Counted from the first letter of the stretch, positions 8,904 to 17,891 are shown. The stretch: DNA of 64,000 nucleotides from Achromobacter sp. B7 (GCF_003600685.1 NZ_CP032084.1:620001-684000); one strand, 5' to 3'. Translations and numbers: made by a program. The notes: generated by a model not told the origin, from the sequence alone.

Positions 8904-10829
8904 GTGCAAAACATCGTCGAAGGCTTCAAGTCGCAGTATGCAAGAGAGCAGGAGTCAGAGCTTTCTCTTGAGGAATATCTGAACCTCGCCAAACGTGATC
9001 CCATGGCGTATGCCAGCCCCGCTGAGCGCATGCTGGCGGCGATCGGCGAACCCGAAGTCGTGGATACGCGCAACGACCCACGTCTTTCCCGTTTGTTTTC
9101 CAACCGGACCATCCGGCGCTATCCGGCGTTTCAGGAGTTCTACGGCATGGAGGACGTGATCGGTCAGATCGTCGCGTTCTTCAAACACGCCGCGCAAGGG
9201 CTGGAAGAGCGCAAGCAAATCCTTTATCTGCTGGGCCCCGTCGGTGGCGGTAAGTCGTCCATCGCCGAACGTCTGAAGGCCCTGATGGAAAGCTATCCCA
9301 TCTATGCCCTGAAGGGTTCCCCCGTCAATGAATCGCCGCTGGGCTTGTTCCATCCGGAACGCTTTGGCGACACGCTTGAAAAGGAATACGGCATTCCGCG
9401 CCGGTACCTGACGGGCATCATGTCGCCGTGGGCGGTCAAGCGGCTGAAGGAGTTCGACGGCGACATCTCGCAATTCCGTGTCGTGCGCTTGAACCCGTCG
9501 GTGTTGCGTCAAGTGGCCATCGCCAAGACCGAACCGGGCGACGAAAACAACCAGGACATTTCCTCGCTGGTCGGCAAGGTCGACATCCGCAAGCTGGATC
9601 GACATTCGCAAGACGACCCGGACGCTTACAGCTACTCCGGCGGCTTGTGCCTGGCGAACCAGGGGCTGCTGGAATTCGTCGAAATGTTCAAGGCCCCGAT
9701 CAAGATGCTGCACCCGCTGCTGACGGCCACGCAGGAAGGCAACTTCAAGGGCACCGAAGGCTTTTCCGCGATTCCGTTCAACGGCACGATCCTGGCCCAC
9801 TCGAACGAATCCGAATGGCAGACCTTCCGCAACAACAAGCACAACGAAGCGTTCCTTGATCGTATCTATATCGTCAAGGTGCCGTACTGCTTGCAGGTGT
9901 CTGAAGAAGTCCGCATCTACGAAAAGCTGTTGCATCACAGCTCGTTGTCGGCCGCACCGTGCGCGCCGGGAACGCTGGATATGATGGCCCAGTTCTCGGT
10001 GCTGACGCGTCTGAAGGAACCTGAAAACTCCAGCATCTATTCCAAGTTGCGCGTCTATGACGGCGAAAGCCTGAAAGACGTGGACCCCAAGGCCAAGGCG
10101 CTGCAAGAGTACAAGGACTACGCGGGCACCGATGAAGGCATGAATGGGGTGTCGACGCGTTTCGCGTACAAGATCCTGTCCAGCGTCTTCAACTATGACC
10201 AGACCGAGGTAGCGGCCAACCCCGTGCATCTGATGTATGTGCTTGAGCAACGTATCGGGCGCGAAGACTATCCGGAAGAAATTCGCCGTCGCTATCTTGA
10301 ATTCATCAAGGGGTTCCTGGCGCCGCGTTATGCGGAATTCATCGGCAAGGAAATCCAGACCGCCTATCTTGAGTCGTATTCGGAGTACGGCCAGAACATC
10401 TTTGACCGCTACGTCACGTTTGCCGACTGCTGGATTCAGGACGAAGAATTCCGTGATCCGGAAACGGGCGAAAGCTTCGATCGCAGCGCGTTGAACGACG
10501 AGCTGGAAAAGATCGAGAAGCCGGCAGGTATTGCGAACCCGAAGGACTTCCGCAACGAGATCGTGAACTTCGTGCTGCGGGCGCGCGCCAATAACAATGG
10601 CCGCAACCCGACCTGGACCAGCTATGAAAAGCTGCGCGAAGTGATCGAGAAGAAGATGTTCTCGAATACGGAAGATCTGCTGCCAGTGATTTCGTTCAAC
10701 GCCAAGGCTTCGGCCGAGGACAAAACGAAACACCAGAGCTTTGTGGATCGCATGGTGGAAAAGGGCTACACGGAAAAGCAGGTCAGGCTGCTGTGCGAGT
10801 GGTACCTCCGAGTGAGGAAGTCTTCCTGA
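8904..10829 (+). CDS. prkA: PrkA family serine protein kinase / AAA+ protein (YeaG-like)
   Basis: Cytoplasmic stress protein of 641 residues. The N-terminal AAA+ module has a Walker A GPVGGGKS at residues 111-118; the C-terminal part is the PrkA kinase-like domain (HQSFVDRMVEKGY near the end). Length matches E. coli YeaG (644). The start is GTG 8904, fixed by AGGAGG five bases upstream and by the family N-terminus. It heads the three-gene operon prkA-yeaH-spoVR, with only 12 bases before yeaH. In enterobacteria the homologues act in nitrogen and stationary-phase stress. Confidence 0.95.
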   Translation: MQNIVEGFKSQYAREQESELSLEEYLNLAKRDPMAYASPAERMLAAIGEPEVVDTRNDPRLSRLFSNRTIRRYPAFQEFYGMEDVIGQIVAFFKHAAQGLEERKQILYLLGPVGGGKSSIAERLKALMESYPIYALKGSPVNESPLGLFHPERFGDTLEKEYGIPRRYLTGIMSPWAVKRLKEFDGDISQFRVVRLNPSVLRQVAIAKTEPGDENNQDISSLVGKVDIRKLDRHSQDDPDAYSYSGGLCLANQGLLEFVEMFKAPIKMLHPLLTATQEGNFKGTEGFSAIPFNGTILAHSNESEWQTFRNNKHNEAFLDRIYIVKVPYCLQVSEEVRIYEKLLHHSSLSAAPCAPGTLDMMAQFSVLTRLKEPENSSIYSKLRVYDGESLKDVDPKAKALQEYKDYAGTDEGMNGVSTRFAYKILSSVFNYDQTEVAANPVHLMYVLEQRIGREDYPEEIRRRYLEFIKGFLAPRYAEFIGKEIQTAYLESYSEYGQNIFDRYVTFADCWIQDEEFRDPETGESFDRSALNDELEKIEKPAGIANPKDFRNEIVNFVLRARANNNGRNPTWTSYEKLREVIEKKMFSNTEDLLPVISFNAKASAEDKTKHQSFVDRMVEKGYTEKQVRLLCEWYLRVRKSS

Positions 10830-10841
10830 GCGAGGTGAATC

Positions 10842-12101
10842 ATGAATTCACTGATCGATCGCCGTCTTAACGGGCGCAATAAAAGCGCCGTCAACCGCGA
10901 GCGTTTTTTGCGGCGCTACAAGGACCAGATCCGCAAGGCGGTTCACGGGATGATCCGTGACCGCTCCATTCAGGATATGGATCAAGGCGGAGAGATCAAC
11001 CTGCCCGCCCGGGATATTTCCGAGCCGACTTTCCGGCACGGATCGGGCGGTGACCGCGAAATGGTCCACCCTGGCAATCGCGAGTTTGCCAAGGGTGACA
11101 CCATCGACCGGCCGCAGGGAGGCCAAGGCGAGGGTGGGTCCGAGCCGGGCGAAGGGGAATCGGTCGACCAATTTACCTTCAGCCTGTCGCGGGCCGAGTT
11201 TCTGAATCTGTTCTTCGAGGACCTGGAACTGCCGCATCTGGCGCGCAACCAGTTGGGCGAAGTCAGCCAAAAGAAGTGGCAGCGCGCGGGCTACACCACG
11301 ACCGGTTCGCCCAGCATGTTGAGCATCAGCCGTACGCTCAAGTCATCGCTGGCCCGTCGGGTTTCACTGAACGTAAAAGCCCGCGCCGATCTCGAAGACG
11401 CGGAAAAGGCCTTGGCCGATGCGCGCGCGGCGGGTGCGCCCACCGCGACGATCCGCACGCTGGAGCAGGACGTCGAAGACTGCCGCGAGCGCCTTGCCCG
11501 TGTTCCGTTCCTGGATGACCTTGACCTGCGCTATCGCAATCGCGTGTCCGTGGCCATCCCGATGGCGCGCGCAGTCATGTTCTGCCTGATGGACGTGTCC
11601 GGTTCCATGGACGAAGGCAAGAAGGACCTGGCCAAGCGCTTCTTCACGCTGCTGTATCTGTTCCTGTCGCGCAAGTACGAACACGTGGACCTGGTTTTCA
11701 TCCGCCACACCGACAACGCCGAGGAAGTCGATGAGCAGACCTTCTTCTACGACCCCAAGAGCGGCGGCACCATTGTGTTGTCGGCATTGGAACTGATGCG
11801 CGAAATTCTGGAAAAGCGCTATCCGCCTTCGGCGTGGAACGTGTACGCGGCGCAAGCCAGTGACGGCGATTCGTTTGGCGCCGACGCGGGTAAAAGCGCG
11901 CGCTTCCTGGCGGAACACTTGCTGCCGTCGACACGGTATTTCGCCTATATCGAAATTCCCGACTCGCAAGAGGCTCGCAAGAGCAGCCTGTGGGCCGAGT
12001 ATGAACAGAAGCTGGAGCCGCATTTCGTTATGCGGCGCATCTGCGATCGCGGCGAAATCTTTCCCGTGTTCCATGACCTGTTCAAGAAGGAAACCGCATG
12101 A
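10842..12101 (+). CDS. yeaH: YeaH/YhbH family protein (DUF444, VWA-like)
   Basis: Protein of 419 residues. After a charged N-terminal third with a Gly/Glu-rich low-complexity stretch around residues 90-108, a von Willebrand A-like domain follows, with the MIDAS motif DVSGSMDE at residues 251-258. Members of this family are found beside PrkA and are thought to work with it in stress responses; a biochemical activity is not established. It overlaps spoVR by four bases (ATGA), indicating translational coupling. Confidence 0.93.
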   Translation: MNSLIDRRLNGRNKSAVNRERFLRRYKDQIRKAVHGMIRDRSIQDMDQGGEINLPARDISEPTFRHGSGGDREMVHPGNREFAKGDTIDRPQGGQGEGGSEPGEGESVDQFTFSLSRAEFLNLFFEDLELPHLARNQLGEVSQKKWQRAGYTTTGSPSMLSISRTLKSSLARRVSLNVKARADLEDAEKALADARAAGAPTATIRTLEQDVEDCRERLARVPFLDDLDLRYRNRVSVAIPMARAVMFCLMDVSGSMDEGKKDLAKRFFTLLYLFLSRKYEHVDLVFIRHTDNAEEVDEQTFFYDPKSGGTIVLSALELMREILEKRYPPSAWNVYAAQASDGDSFGADAGKSARFLAEHLLPSTRYFAYIEIPDSQEARKSSLWAEYEQKLEPHFVMRRICDRGEIFPVFHDLFKKETA

Positions 12102-13651
12102 ATGCCATCGTGGGTGCTCTCGTGGAGCCGAAATCGGCCGCCGGGGCTCGGCCGATTTCCCAAGGTTCCGAATGGACGTTCGAACTGATCCAGTCCTATG
12201 ACGACGCGATTTCCAAGGTCGCGGCCGAGTACGGCCTGGATACGTATCCGAACCAGATCGAGGTGATTACCTCGGAACAAATGCTGGACGCCTATGCGTC
12301 GGCCGGCCTGCCCATCGGCTATCCGCACTGGTCGTACGGCAAGGAATTCATCCGCAACGAGCAATACTATCGGCGCGGCATGCAGGGCCTGGCTTACGAA
12401 ATCGTCATCAACTCCAACCCCTGCATCTCGTACCTCATGGAAGAAAACTCCATGACGATGCAGGCCCTGGTGATTGCGCACGCCTGCTACGGTCACAACT
12501 CGTTCTTCAAGGGCAATTACCTGTTCCGGCAATGGACCGACGCCGATGGCGTGCTGGACTATCTGGTGTTCGCGCGCAAGTATGTGATGTCGTGTGAAGA
12601 CCGCTACGGCATCGACGCCGTCGAGGCGCTGCTGGATTCCTGCCACGCGCTGTCCCACCACGGGGTTGATCGCTACAAGCGTCCGGCGCCCATGTCGCTG
12701 AAGGAAGAGGCCGCGCGCCAAGCCGAGCGTAAGGAACATGCGCGGCTGCAATACAACGACCTGTGGCGCACCTTGCCTCGCTTGGAAACGGACAAGGACA
12801 CGCGCACGGAAACGCCCGCGTTCCCCCCCGAGCCCGAAGAGAACTTGCTGTACTTCATTGAGAAGTACTCGCCCAAGCTGGCGCCGTGGCAGAAAGAGCT
12901 GGTGCGTATCGTGCGCAAGATCGCCCAGTACTTCTACCCGCAGACGCAGACCAAGGTCATGAACGAAGGGTGGGCCACGTTCTGGCACTACACGATCCTG
13001 AACCGCTTGCATGAAAAAGGACTGGTCAACGACGGCTTCATGATGGAGTTTCTGCAAAGCCATACCAACGTGGTCAGCCAGCGCGGCTTCGACGAGCGGG
13101 GTTATGGCGGCATCAACCCGTACGCGCTGGGCTTTGCCATGATGACGGACATCCGCCGCATCTGCGAAGCCCCCACCGACGAGGACCGCCGCTGGTTCCC
13201 CGACATCGCGGGCGGCGACTGGCAAAAAACGTTGGACTTCGCCATGCGCAACTTCAAGGACGAGTCCTTCATTTCGCAGTACCTGTCGCCGCGCCTGATC
13301 CGGGAGTTCCGCTTCTTTGCCATCTCGGATCATCAAGCCAACCCGAAGCTGGAAGTGGCTGCCATCCACAACGACGAAGGCTATCGCGACATCCGCCGGC
13401 TGTTGGCCGCGCAGCACAATCGCGACAACCAGGTGCCCGATATCCAGGTGGTTCGCTTCAATCGCGATTCGGACCGTTCCTTGGTGCTGCGGCATTTGAA
13501 AAGCCGTGGCCGCCCCTTGGCCGGGGATGACGCCGAGCAGGTGATGAAGCATCTGGCGCGCCTGTGGGGCTTCAAGGTCCGCCTTGAAGAGACTGAGCCG
13601 GACGGCACCGTCAGCTCTTACCGCGAACAGGAACCGCCCGCCGCGCACTAA
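12098..13651 (+). CDS. SpoVR family protein (YcgB-like)
   Basis: Protein of 517 residues, close to the 510 of E. coli YcgB. Conserved family features are the N-terminal WTFELI segment, the HACYGHNSFFKGNYLF stretch and the NEGWATFWHYTI stretch, whose histidines and glutamates look like a metal-site arrangement. No signal peptide or membrane segment is seen. It is the last gene of the prkA operon and is followed by a strong terminator. Its role is unknown beyond the genetic link with PrkA and YeaH in stress physiology. Confidence 0.93.
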   Translation: MNAIVGALVEPKSAAGARPISQGSEWTFELIQSYDDAISKVAAEYGLDTYPNQIEVITSEQMLDAYASAGLPIGYPHWSYGKEFIRNEQYYRRGMQGLAYEIVINSNPCISYLMEENSMTMQALVIAHACYGHNSFFKGNYLFRQWTDADGVLDYLVFARKYVMSCEDRYGIDAVEALLDSCHALSHHGVDRYKRPAPMSLKEEAARQAERKEHARLQYNDLWRTLPRLETDKDTRTETPAFPPEPEENLLYFIEKYSPKLAPWQKELVRIVRKIAQYFYPQTQTKVMNEGWATFWHYTILNRLHEKGLVNDGFMMEFLQSHTNVVSQRGFDERGYGGINPYALGFAMMTDIRRICEAPTDEDRRWFPDIAGGDWQKTLDFAMRNFKDESFISQYLSPRLIREFRFFAISDHQANPKLEVAAIHNDEGYRDIRRLLAAQHNRDNQVPDIQVVRFNRDSDRSLVLRHLKSRGRPLAGDDAEQVMKHLARLWGFKVRLEETEPDGTVSSYREQEPPAAH

Positions 13652-13656
13652 AGGCC

Positions 13657-13689
13657 GGGACGCACCACGGCGAACGTGTGGTGCGTCCC
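13657..13689 (+). terminator. Terminator of the prkA-yeaH-spoVR operon
   Basis: GGGACGCACCAC pairs perfectly with GTGGTGCGTCCC, a 12-bp stem with a nine-base loop. A short C/T-rich tail follows. Confidence 0.8.
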
Positions 13690-13704
13690 CGTTTCTTCCC
13701 TGGC

Positions 13705-13734
13705 TTGCCTCGCTACTTCGAAACCTGCTAGAAT
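13705..13734 (+). promoter_or_regulatory. Promoter of tRNA-Ser
   Basis: TTGCCT (13705-13710) and TAGAAT (13729-13734) are 18 bases apart. The -10 lies 53 bases before the mature tRNA 5' end, leaving room for a 5' leader. Confidence 0.6.
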
Positions 13735-13787
13735 CGCGGATTCGCAATTTTCGCAGCGTCTTTTTGGCTGCCGAAAAGTGTCGATTA

Positions 13788-13878
13788 GGACAGGTGGCCG
13801 AGCGGTTGAAGGCGCACGCCTGGAAAGCGTGTATACGTCAAAAGCGTATCGGGGGTTCGAATCCCCCTCTGTCCGCCA
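13788..13878 (+). tRNA. tRNA-Ser (GGA anticodon)
   Basis: The 91-base cloverleaf has a seven-pair acceptor stem (GGACAGG with TCTGTCC, last pair G-T), discriminator G and an encoded CCA. Anticodon GGA is at 13822-13824, reading UCC and UCU. The long variable arm typical of serine tRNAs and the GGTTCGAATCC T-arm are visible. Confidence 0.97.
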
Positions 13879-13945
13879 AGAATACTGATGGCAAGGCAAT
13901 TGCCCTCCACGTTGTACCGATCCGATCGGTGCGTATGAAATACAT

Positions 13946-13981
13946 AAGGCCCTCGACTTCGATGAAGTCGGGGGCCTTTTT
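13946..13981 (+). terminator. Terminator after tRNA-Ser
   Basis: AAGGCCCTCGACTTC pairs with GAAGTCGGGGGCCTT around a three-base loop and ends in a T run. One pair is T-G. Confidence 0.85.
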
Positions 13982-14036
13982 GTATTGCGGGCGGCTGTGC
14001 GGCTACAGGTAGCGCAACGTGAACGTCACCGAACCA

Positions 14037-14720
14037 TCAAGCGGGATTTCCTTGGACGTCGGCAAAGCCGCGGTTCTGTTCAGCACGGGTATCACCGCCA
14101 GGCGTCACGGACGCGGTCGTGATTGGCATGGCGGAGGCGTCTTTGCCGAATGAGTACTCATCCGTGGGATTCAAGTTGATGGTGTCCACGGCCGATTGAA
14201 CCGGCCAGCTTGTGCTGCCGCTGGGACGGGATAGAACCATGGACGTGCTCAGGAAGGGCGGAACGCCATCAACAACAGTGGCCTGGGGGCGCACCAGCAG
14301 TACGACGGCGCCGATCTTGACATCATCGATACGGCCGAGCCCCCAAGCATGGGGTGCGCCGTTCACCGGGTTTTGATAAGGCCAGGGCATGCCGGCGGCG
14401 CTGGCTTCCTGATGCGTAATGGCACTGTCAGGACGGTTTTCATGGACCGTGAACGCGACGCGCGTCGGGCCGCCACAAACGATTTCCAAGCGGGGGCGCT
14501 CTTCGGGCAGCAACGTGCCGTTGTGGTTCAGGCTTTGAAACGGCAACGTGCCGAAATCGATGGCACCCCCTCCGCCAACCCCCAAATTGCAAGCTGGCGG
14601 AGTGAGTTGACCGGCGATGACCAGGTTCGCTTGGCCGGTCGCGGCATGCGTGCTGCTTGCAGCGGCCAGGGCCAAGCAGGCGAAAAGACGTGGTGCGGTT
14701 GTCATCCTGTCAGCAAACAT
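14037..14720 (-). CDS. DUF1120 fimbrial subunit with apparently frameshifted C-terminus
   Basis: Third of three tandem DUF1120 pilin-like genes. It has a signal peptide (cleavage after SSTHA), the PPACNLGVGGGGAIDFG segment and the conserved second cysteine in VCGGPTRV. The last 23 or so residues (from about GGDTRAEQ) do not match its paralogues. In the next frame the same DNA encodes LPTSKEIPLDGSVTFTLRYL and stops at 14003-14005, exactly the paralogues' C-terminal strand. The frame change lies near 14095-14105. The intact gene would therefore span 14003 to about 14720. Loss of that strand should block chaperone binding. The start could also be GTG 14726 or ATG 14705; no good ribosome site decides it. 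Confidence 0.7.
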   Translation of the reverse strand: MFADRMTTAPRLFACLALAAASSTHAATGQANLVIAGQLTPPACNLGVGGGGAIDFGTLPFQSLNHNGTLLPEERPRLEIVCGGPTRVAFTVHENRPDSAITHQEASAAGMPWPYQNPVNGAPHAWGLGRIDDVKIGAVVLLVRPQATVVDGVPPFLSTSMVLSRPSGSTSWPVQSAVDTINLNPTDEYSFGKDASAMPITTASVTPGGDTRAEQNRGFADVQGNPA

Positions 14721-14753
14721 GGTCACGATCGTGCGTATGCCACTGGAACGTAT

Positions 14754-15455
14754 TCACAGGTAACGCAAAGTGAACGTGATCGACCCATCCAACGGAATTT
14801 CGTTCGCGGACGGCAAGGTCGCCGGTTGGGCGATCATGGGCGTGAGCCCCATTGTCAATTGCGCGTTCGTAATCGGGACGGCGGGGCCGCCAATCGGGCC
14901 GAACGAGTATTCGAGGTCAGGGCTGAGGTTCAGGGAGTAATGCGACGACGCCAACGACCAGCTACTGCTGCCCGTGGGGCGTGCAAGGACCTTCTGCGCA
15001 CCGGCCGTGGTCAGCAGCACGCCATCGACCGTGGTGGTAGCGGGGGTGATCAGCCCGATCAAGGCGCCGGTCTTGATTTTTTGGCCGTCCGCAAAGCCCA
15101 GGCCCCAGGAATACTTGCTGCCGTTTTCGGGGTTTTGGTACGGCCAGTTCAGGTTCGGGGCCTCCTGGATCGTGATGCCCGAGCCTGCCCGGTTATCCAG
15201 CGCGACAACGCTGACGCGCGTGGGCCCGCCGCAGTTGATCTGCAGGGCGGTGTCTTTGCTGCCCAGGTTCGTGCCATTGTTGTCCAAGGCGTTGAACGCG
15301 ATGACGTCAAAGTCCAGCGTTGCGTTGCCGCCGAAATGAGCATTGCATGCCGGTGGCATGAGTTTGCCCGTCACATTGAGGTCACTATTGCCAGCAGCGT
15401 GCGATGCGGCAGCCAGCGTGGCAAAGGCCACGCCGACGAAGAATTGGTTTTTCAT
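14754..15455 (-). CDS. DUF1120 domain fimbrial subunit
   Basis: Secreted protein of 233 residues with a signal peptide ending ASHAAG, a cysteine pair (PPACN and INCGG) for the subunit disulphide, and the pilin-like C-terminal strand ITFTLRYL with penultimate tyrosine, the element that usually engages the periplasmic chaperone. ATG 15455 is preceded by CAGGAA at good spacing; an upstream in-frame extension lacks a signal peptide at its start. It lies between two paralogues on the same strand and is probably cotranscribed with the gene to its left. Confidence 0.85.
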   Translation of the reverse strand: MKNQFFVGVAFATLAAASHAAGNSDLNVTGKLMPPACNAHFGGNATLDFDVIAFNALDNNGTNLGSKDTALQINCGGPTRVSVVALDNRAGSGITIQEAPNLNWPYQNPENGSKYSWGLGFADGQKIKTGALIGLITPATTTVDGVLLTTAGAQKVLARPTGSSSWSLASSHYSLNLSPDLEYSFGPIGGPAVPITNAQLTMGLTPMIAQPATLPSANEIPLDGSITFTLRYL

Positions 15456-15537
15456 GATGAACGTTCCTGATGTGAACAAATGCCGTCCACGGAAGACAGC
15501 GAGCGAGCTGGCCCTGGCGTTATGCAATGGCAGCGGC

Positions 15538-15565
15538 GCTGTGCGGCCGTTGAAGGCCGCACAGC
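15538..15565 (-). terminator. Strong hairpin between two fimbrial subunit genes
   Basis: GCTGTGCGGCC and GGCCGCACAGC form a perfect 11-bp stem with a six-base loop, in the 181-base gap after the promoter-proximal DUF1120 gene. No T run follows on the minus strand, so it may be a partial terminator or a 3'-end stabiliser giving more of the first subunit than of the following ones. Confidence 0.5.
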
Positions 15566-15636
15566 CGGACGCCGCGCTTGTTTTAAGGGTTTGTTCGATT
15601 GCGACAGGGCGCCACAGCGCGCCCTATGCAATGCGT

Positions 15637-16356
15637 TTACAGGTAGACCAGCGAGATCGTGGCGCTGCCATTCAGGTCAATGGCAGTGCTGGTCGGCAGA
15701 GCGGCAGCGCGGTTGATCGTCGGGGTGACGGTAAGCGAGCCGGTTACCGAAGCGACCGCTGCCGGCGTGGCGCCGGCGCCCGGCGAACCCAGGAAGAACG
15801 CATAGGTGTAATTGGGGCTGATGAACTGCCGCTGTATGGCTTCGGCAAGCCAAGTGCGCTTGTCCGCGCTGTAGAGGACGGTGGCCTTGGTGTCGTCGGC
15901 TTGGACGTCGCCTTCCTTGAAACCGAACATGTAGCCGCCGATAGGAATCTGCGTGTCGTCGGCACCGGCAACGGAACCAAGGCCGAAGATGAACGGGTCG
16001 TTGATGGTGGCGTTGGTTGAGCCCCACGCATTGACGTTCAACGAGGCCTTCAGAACTTTGCTGCTGGCGCGGTTGTCTACAACGTGCAGGCCCACGCGCG
16101 TCTTGCCGTTGCAGGTGATGTTCAGGCCGATGGTCTTGGAATCCAGTTTGGTGCCGTCGTGAGCGAGTGAGTTGAACGCGTGCTCACCGAAGTTCAGTAT
16201 TCCCCCGCCAGCCAGTTCAAGGTTGCACGAAGGCGGGGTGATGCGGCCGATGATTGTCAGGTCCGCGGTGGGAGCAGCTTGAGCCGAGGCGGCGATCAAA
16301 AAGCTTGCGGCGAGAAGGCAACGCAGGGCGGGCAGAGGGCGTACCGAGTGATTCAT
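15637..16356 (-). CDS. DUF1120 domain fimbrial subunit (promoter-proximal, likely major)
   Basis: Secreted protein of 239 residues. Its signal peptide ends in ASAQAAP; the mature part carries the cysteine pair (PPSCNLELAGGG and NITCNGKTRV) and ends in the chaperone-type strand ATISLVYL with penultimate tyrosine. It is first in its transcription unit, directly behind the shared 14-bp inverted repeat, which suggests that it is the most expressed of the three DUF1120 paralogues. The start is ATG 16356 with a weak ribosome site. It is divergent from the response regulator gene. Confidence 0.86.
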   Translation of the reverse strand: MNHSVRPLPALRCLLAASFLIAASAQAAPTADLTIIGRITPPSCNLELAGGGILNFGEHAFNSLAHDGTKLDSKTIGLNITCNGKTRVGLHVVDNRASSKVLKASLNVNAWGSTNATINDPFIFGLGSVAGADDTQIPIGGYMFGFKEGDVQADDTKATVLYSADKRTWLAEAIQRQFISPNYTYAFFLGSPGAGATPAAVASVTGSLTVTPTINRAAALPTSTAIDLNGSATISLVYL

Positions 16357-16413
16357 GACTATCCAATTTCTGGTGGGACAAAGGAATCACTCTAGGAGAC
16401 AGATGCCTTTTAG

Positions 16414-16431
16414 GATATAGGCATGAGCCTA
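16414..16431 (-). promoter_or_regulatory. Shared fimbrial operator, copy 1, with adjoining -10
   Basis: Plus strand GATATAGGCATGAGCCTA contains TAGGC-N4-GCCTA at 16418-16431. Read on the minus strand the repeat runs directly into TATATC, a plausible -10 for the DUF1120 operon, so the site occupies the -35 region as activator sites often do. The same arrangement recurs at 21244-21261. Confidence 0.6.
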
Positions 16432-16536
16432 ATCTTCATTACAGTTGCGTAAACGGCTGCGTTACTATTTGTCCACGTTGGTTTTTCGCTCAACGAGAAT
16501 CAGTGGAAAATCTGGGCTCTACCGGGGAATTCCATA

Positions 16537-17241
16537 TTGTCTGCCTCCCATTTCTATCCGTTGCGCATCGCAATCCTGGATGACCATCCGGTAGTGCGGG
16601 CTGGCATGTCCGCCTACCTCTCGCAGAACCGGGACATTTTTGTCATCGGTGAGTTTGAGACCAGTCGCGACATGATTCGGGCGCTTGCGGCCCAGCCCGT
16701 CGACGTGCTGTTGATCGACTATTCGCTAGGTCCGGCCGAGGTCGACGGCATTTCGCTGATCAAGATGCTGCGCATCAAGTTTCCCGACGCACGCATCTTG
16801 GTGTTTTCCGCGCTCTACGACCCTGCAACCGTTGCGTTGGCCTTGCGTTCCGGTGCGCACGGCTTTGTGGGCAAGGGCGGGCGCGAAGAGGAAATCGTGC
16901 TGGCGCTGCGCAAGGTGGCGGCGGGCGGCATCTACTGCGATCCCCAGATGACGTATCTGCTGTCTGGCGCAAGCACCGAACAGACCGAGCCCTTGGCGGG
17001 CGCCATGCCTTCGGACGACGCAACCTTGTCCGCATCGACGAGCGGCCTGCTGGATGGCGCATCGTTGTCGGGTCGCGAACGTGAGGTGATTCGCTGCTTG
17101 CTCGCGGGCATGACCATTTCCGACATTGCGATCAAGTTTGGGCGCAGCCCCAAAACCATCAGCGCGCAAAAAGGCACGGCCTATCGCAAACTGGGCGTCA
17201 CCACGGACAACGGCTTGTTCAAGCTGTGCGGGCTTTTGTAA
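16537..17241 (+). CDS. RcsB/BvgA-like response regulator
   Basis: Two-domain cytoplasmic regulator of 234 residues. The receiver domain has the acidic pair D15-D16 and phosphoacceptor D61 (VDVLLIDYSLG). A linker near 145-175 leads to a LuxR-type HTH (LSGREREVIRCLLAG, then SPKTISAQKGTAYRKLGV). The stretches GEFETS and KTISAQK with KLGV resemble RcsB more than most NarL relatives. The start appears to be TTG 16537, with GGGGAA upstream; no ATG fits. It lies between the two fimbrial transcription units and likely controls them. No sensor kinase gene is in the window. Confidence 0.85.
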   Translation: MSASHFYPLRIAILDDHPVVRAGMSAYLSQNRDIFVIGEFETSRDMIRALAAQPVDVLLIDYSLGPAEVDGISLIKMLRIKFPDARILVFSALYDPATVALALRSGAHGFVGKGGREEEIVLALRKVAAGGIYCDPQMTYLLSGASTEQTEPLAGAMPSDDATLSASTSGLLDGASLSGREREVIRCLLAGMTISDIAIKFGRSPKTISAQKGTAYRKLGVTTDNGLFKLCGLL

Positions 17242-17279
17242 GCCCAACGCTCACCGCCATGGACGGCGAACGGCCCCTG

Positions 17280-17891
17280 CTATCGATCCACCAATTCAAG
17301 CTGTAAGGTCGCCGACCATTCCGTCTGGTCCGCGACGCGTATGTCGGCATCGCTTACTTCCGGGTTCAACGCGATCTGGGCGGTAAGACTGCGTCCGGCG
17401 CGGCCGTTCTCCAGCATCACGATGTCGCCGGGCCGCAGGGCGATGCGGGGCTGAGCGCCATGGAGCGCGTCGGGGTTGATGACACGAGTTTCGTCGCCGT
17501 CAATCCGGGCGTGGCTGAGCGTGACGTGCAAAGCACCGCTGCCCGCGAACTTGGCGGCGCCCTGATGTCCGGGGGCGGCGTTCAGGCGCAGTGCGATGGG
17601 GCGCGCGGTAGGGCAGTTGACGGTCAGGGGCACCACACGCGGCTCAAGCTGGTAGCGCTGATTGCCATCCAGACTTAGCTGCCCCGCCGTGAAGCTGCCG
17701 TAGTCGACGATGGCTTGGCCGAATGACACCATGCAGCCCGCTGTCGGCGCTGCGGTTGCCCCGCGCGTCATGGACGGTGAGGGCGACGCTTGCGCCATGG
17801 CAGACGGGGCCCAGGCACCGGTCGCCAGCATCGTTGCCAGCGCCAGCGCGAGCCGGCACGATCGAATGAGACGAGTGTGGGCGAGAGTCAT
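17280..17891 (-). CDS. Fimbrial minor subunit-like secreted protein
   Basis: Protein of 203 residues with a signal peptide ending SAMAQA. The mature part begins with a low-complexity Ser/Pro/Thr stretch, then AGCMVSFGQAIVDYGSF and a second cysteine in VNCPTARP, the disulphide pattern of pilin-type subunits; it ends ATLQLELVDR. It follows the usher by 34 bases and is the last gene of the chaperone-usher unit, so a tip or minor subunit role is likely. ATG 17891 has AAGGA at good spacing. Resemblance to a named family is weak. Confidence 0.7.
   Translation of the reverse strand: MTLAHTRLIRSCRLALALATMLATGAWAPSAMAQASPSPSMTRGATAAPTAGCMVSFGQAIVDYGSFTAGQLSLDGNQRYQLEPRVVPLTVNCPTARPIALRLNAAPGHQGAAKFAGSGALHVTLSHARIDGDETRVINPDALHGAQPRIALRPGDIVMLENGRAGRSLTAQIALNPEVSDADIRVADQTEWSATLQLELVDR

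Noticed and set aside
8955..10733. A 592-codon minus-strand frame opposite prkA
   Set aside because: Antisense shadow of prkA. No start signal and no recognisable protein features.
11945..13747. A 600-codon minus-strand frame opposite spoVR
   Set aside because: Shadow of the spoVR and yeaH codons. Its composition is Arg/His/Val-rich without domain motifs.
14349..15470. A 373-codon plus-strand frame across the fimbrial subunit genes
   Set aside because: Spans two genes and their gap on the other strand, with reverse-strand composition. The subunit genes have signal peptides and paralogy.
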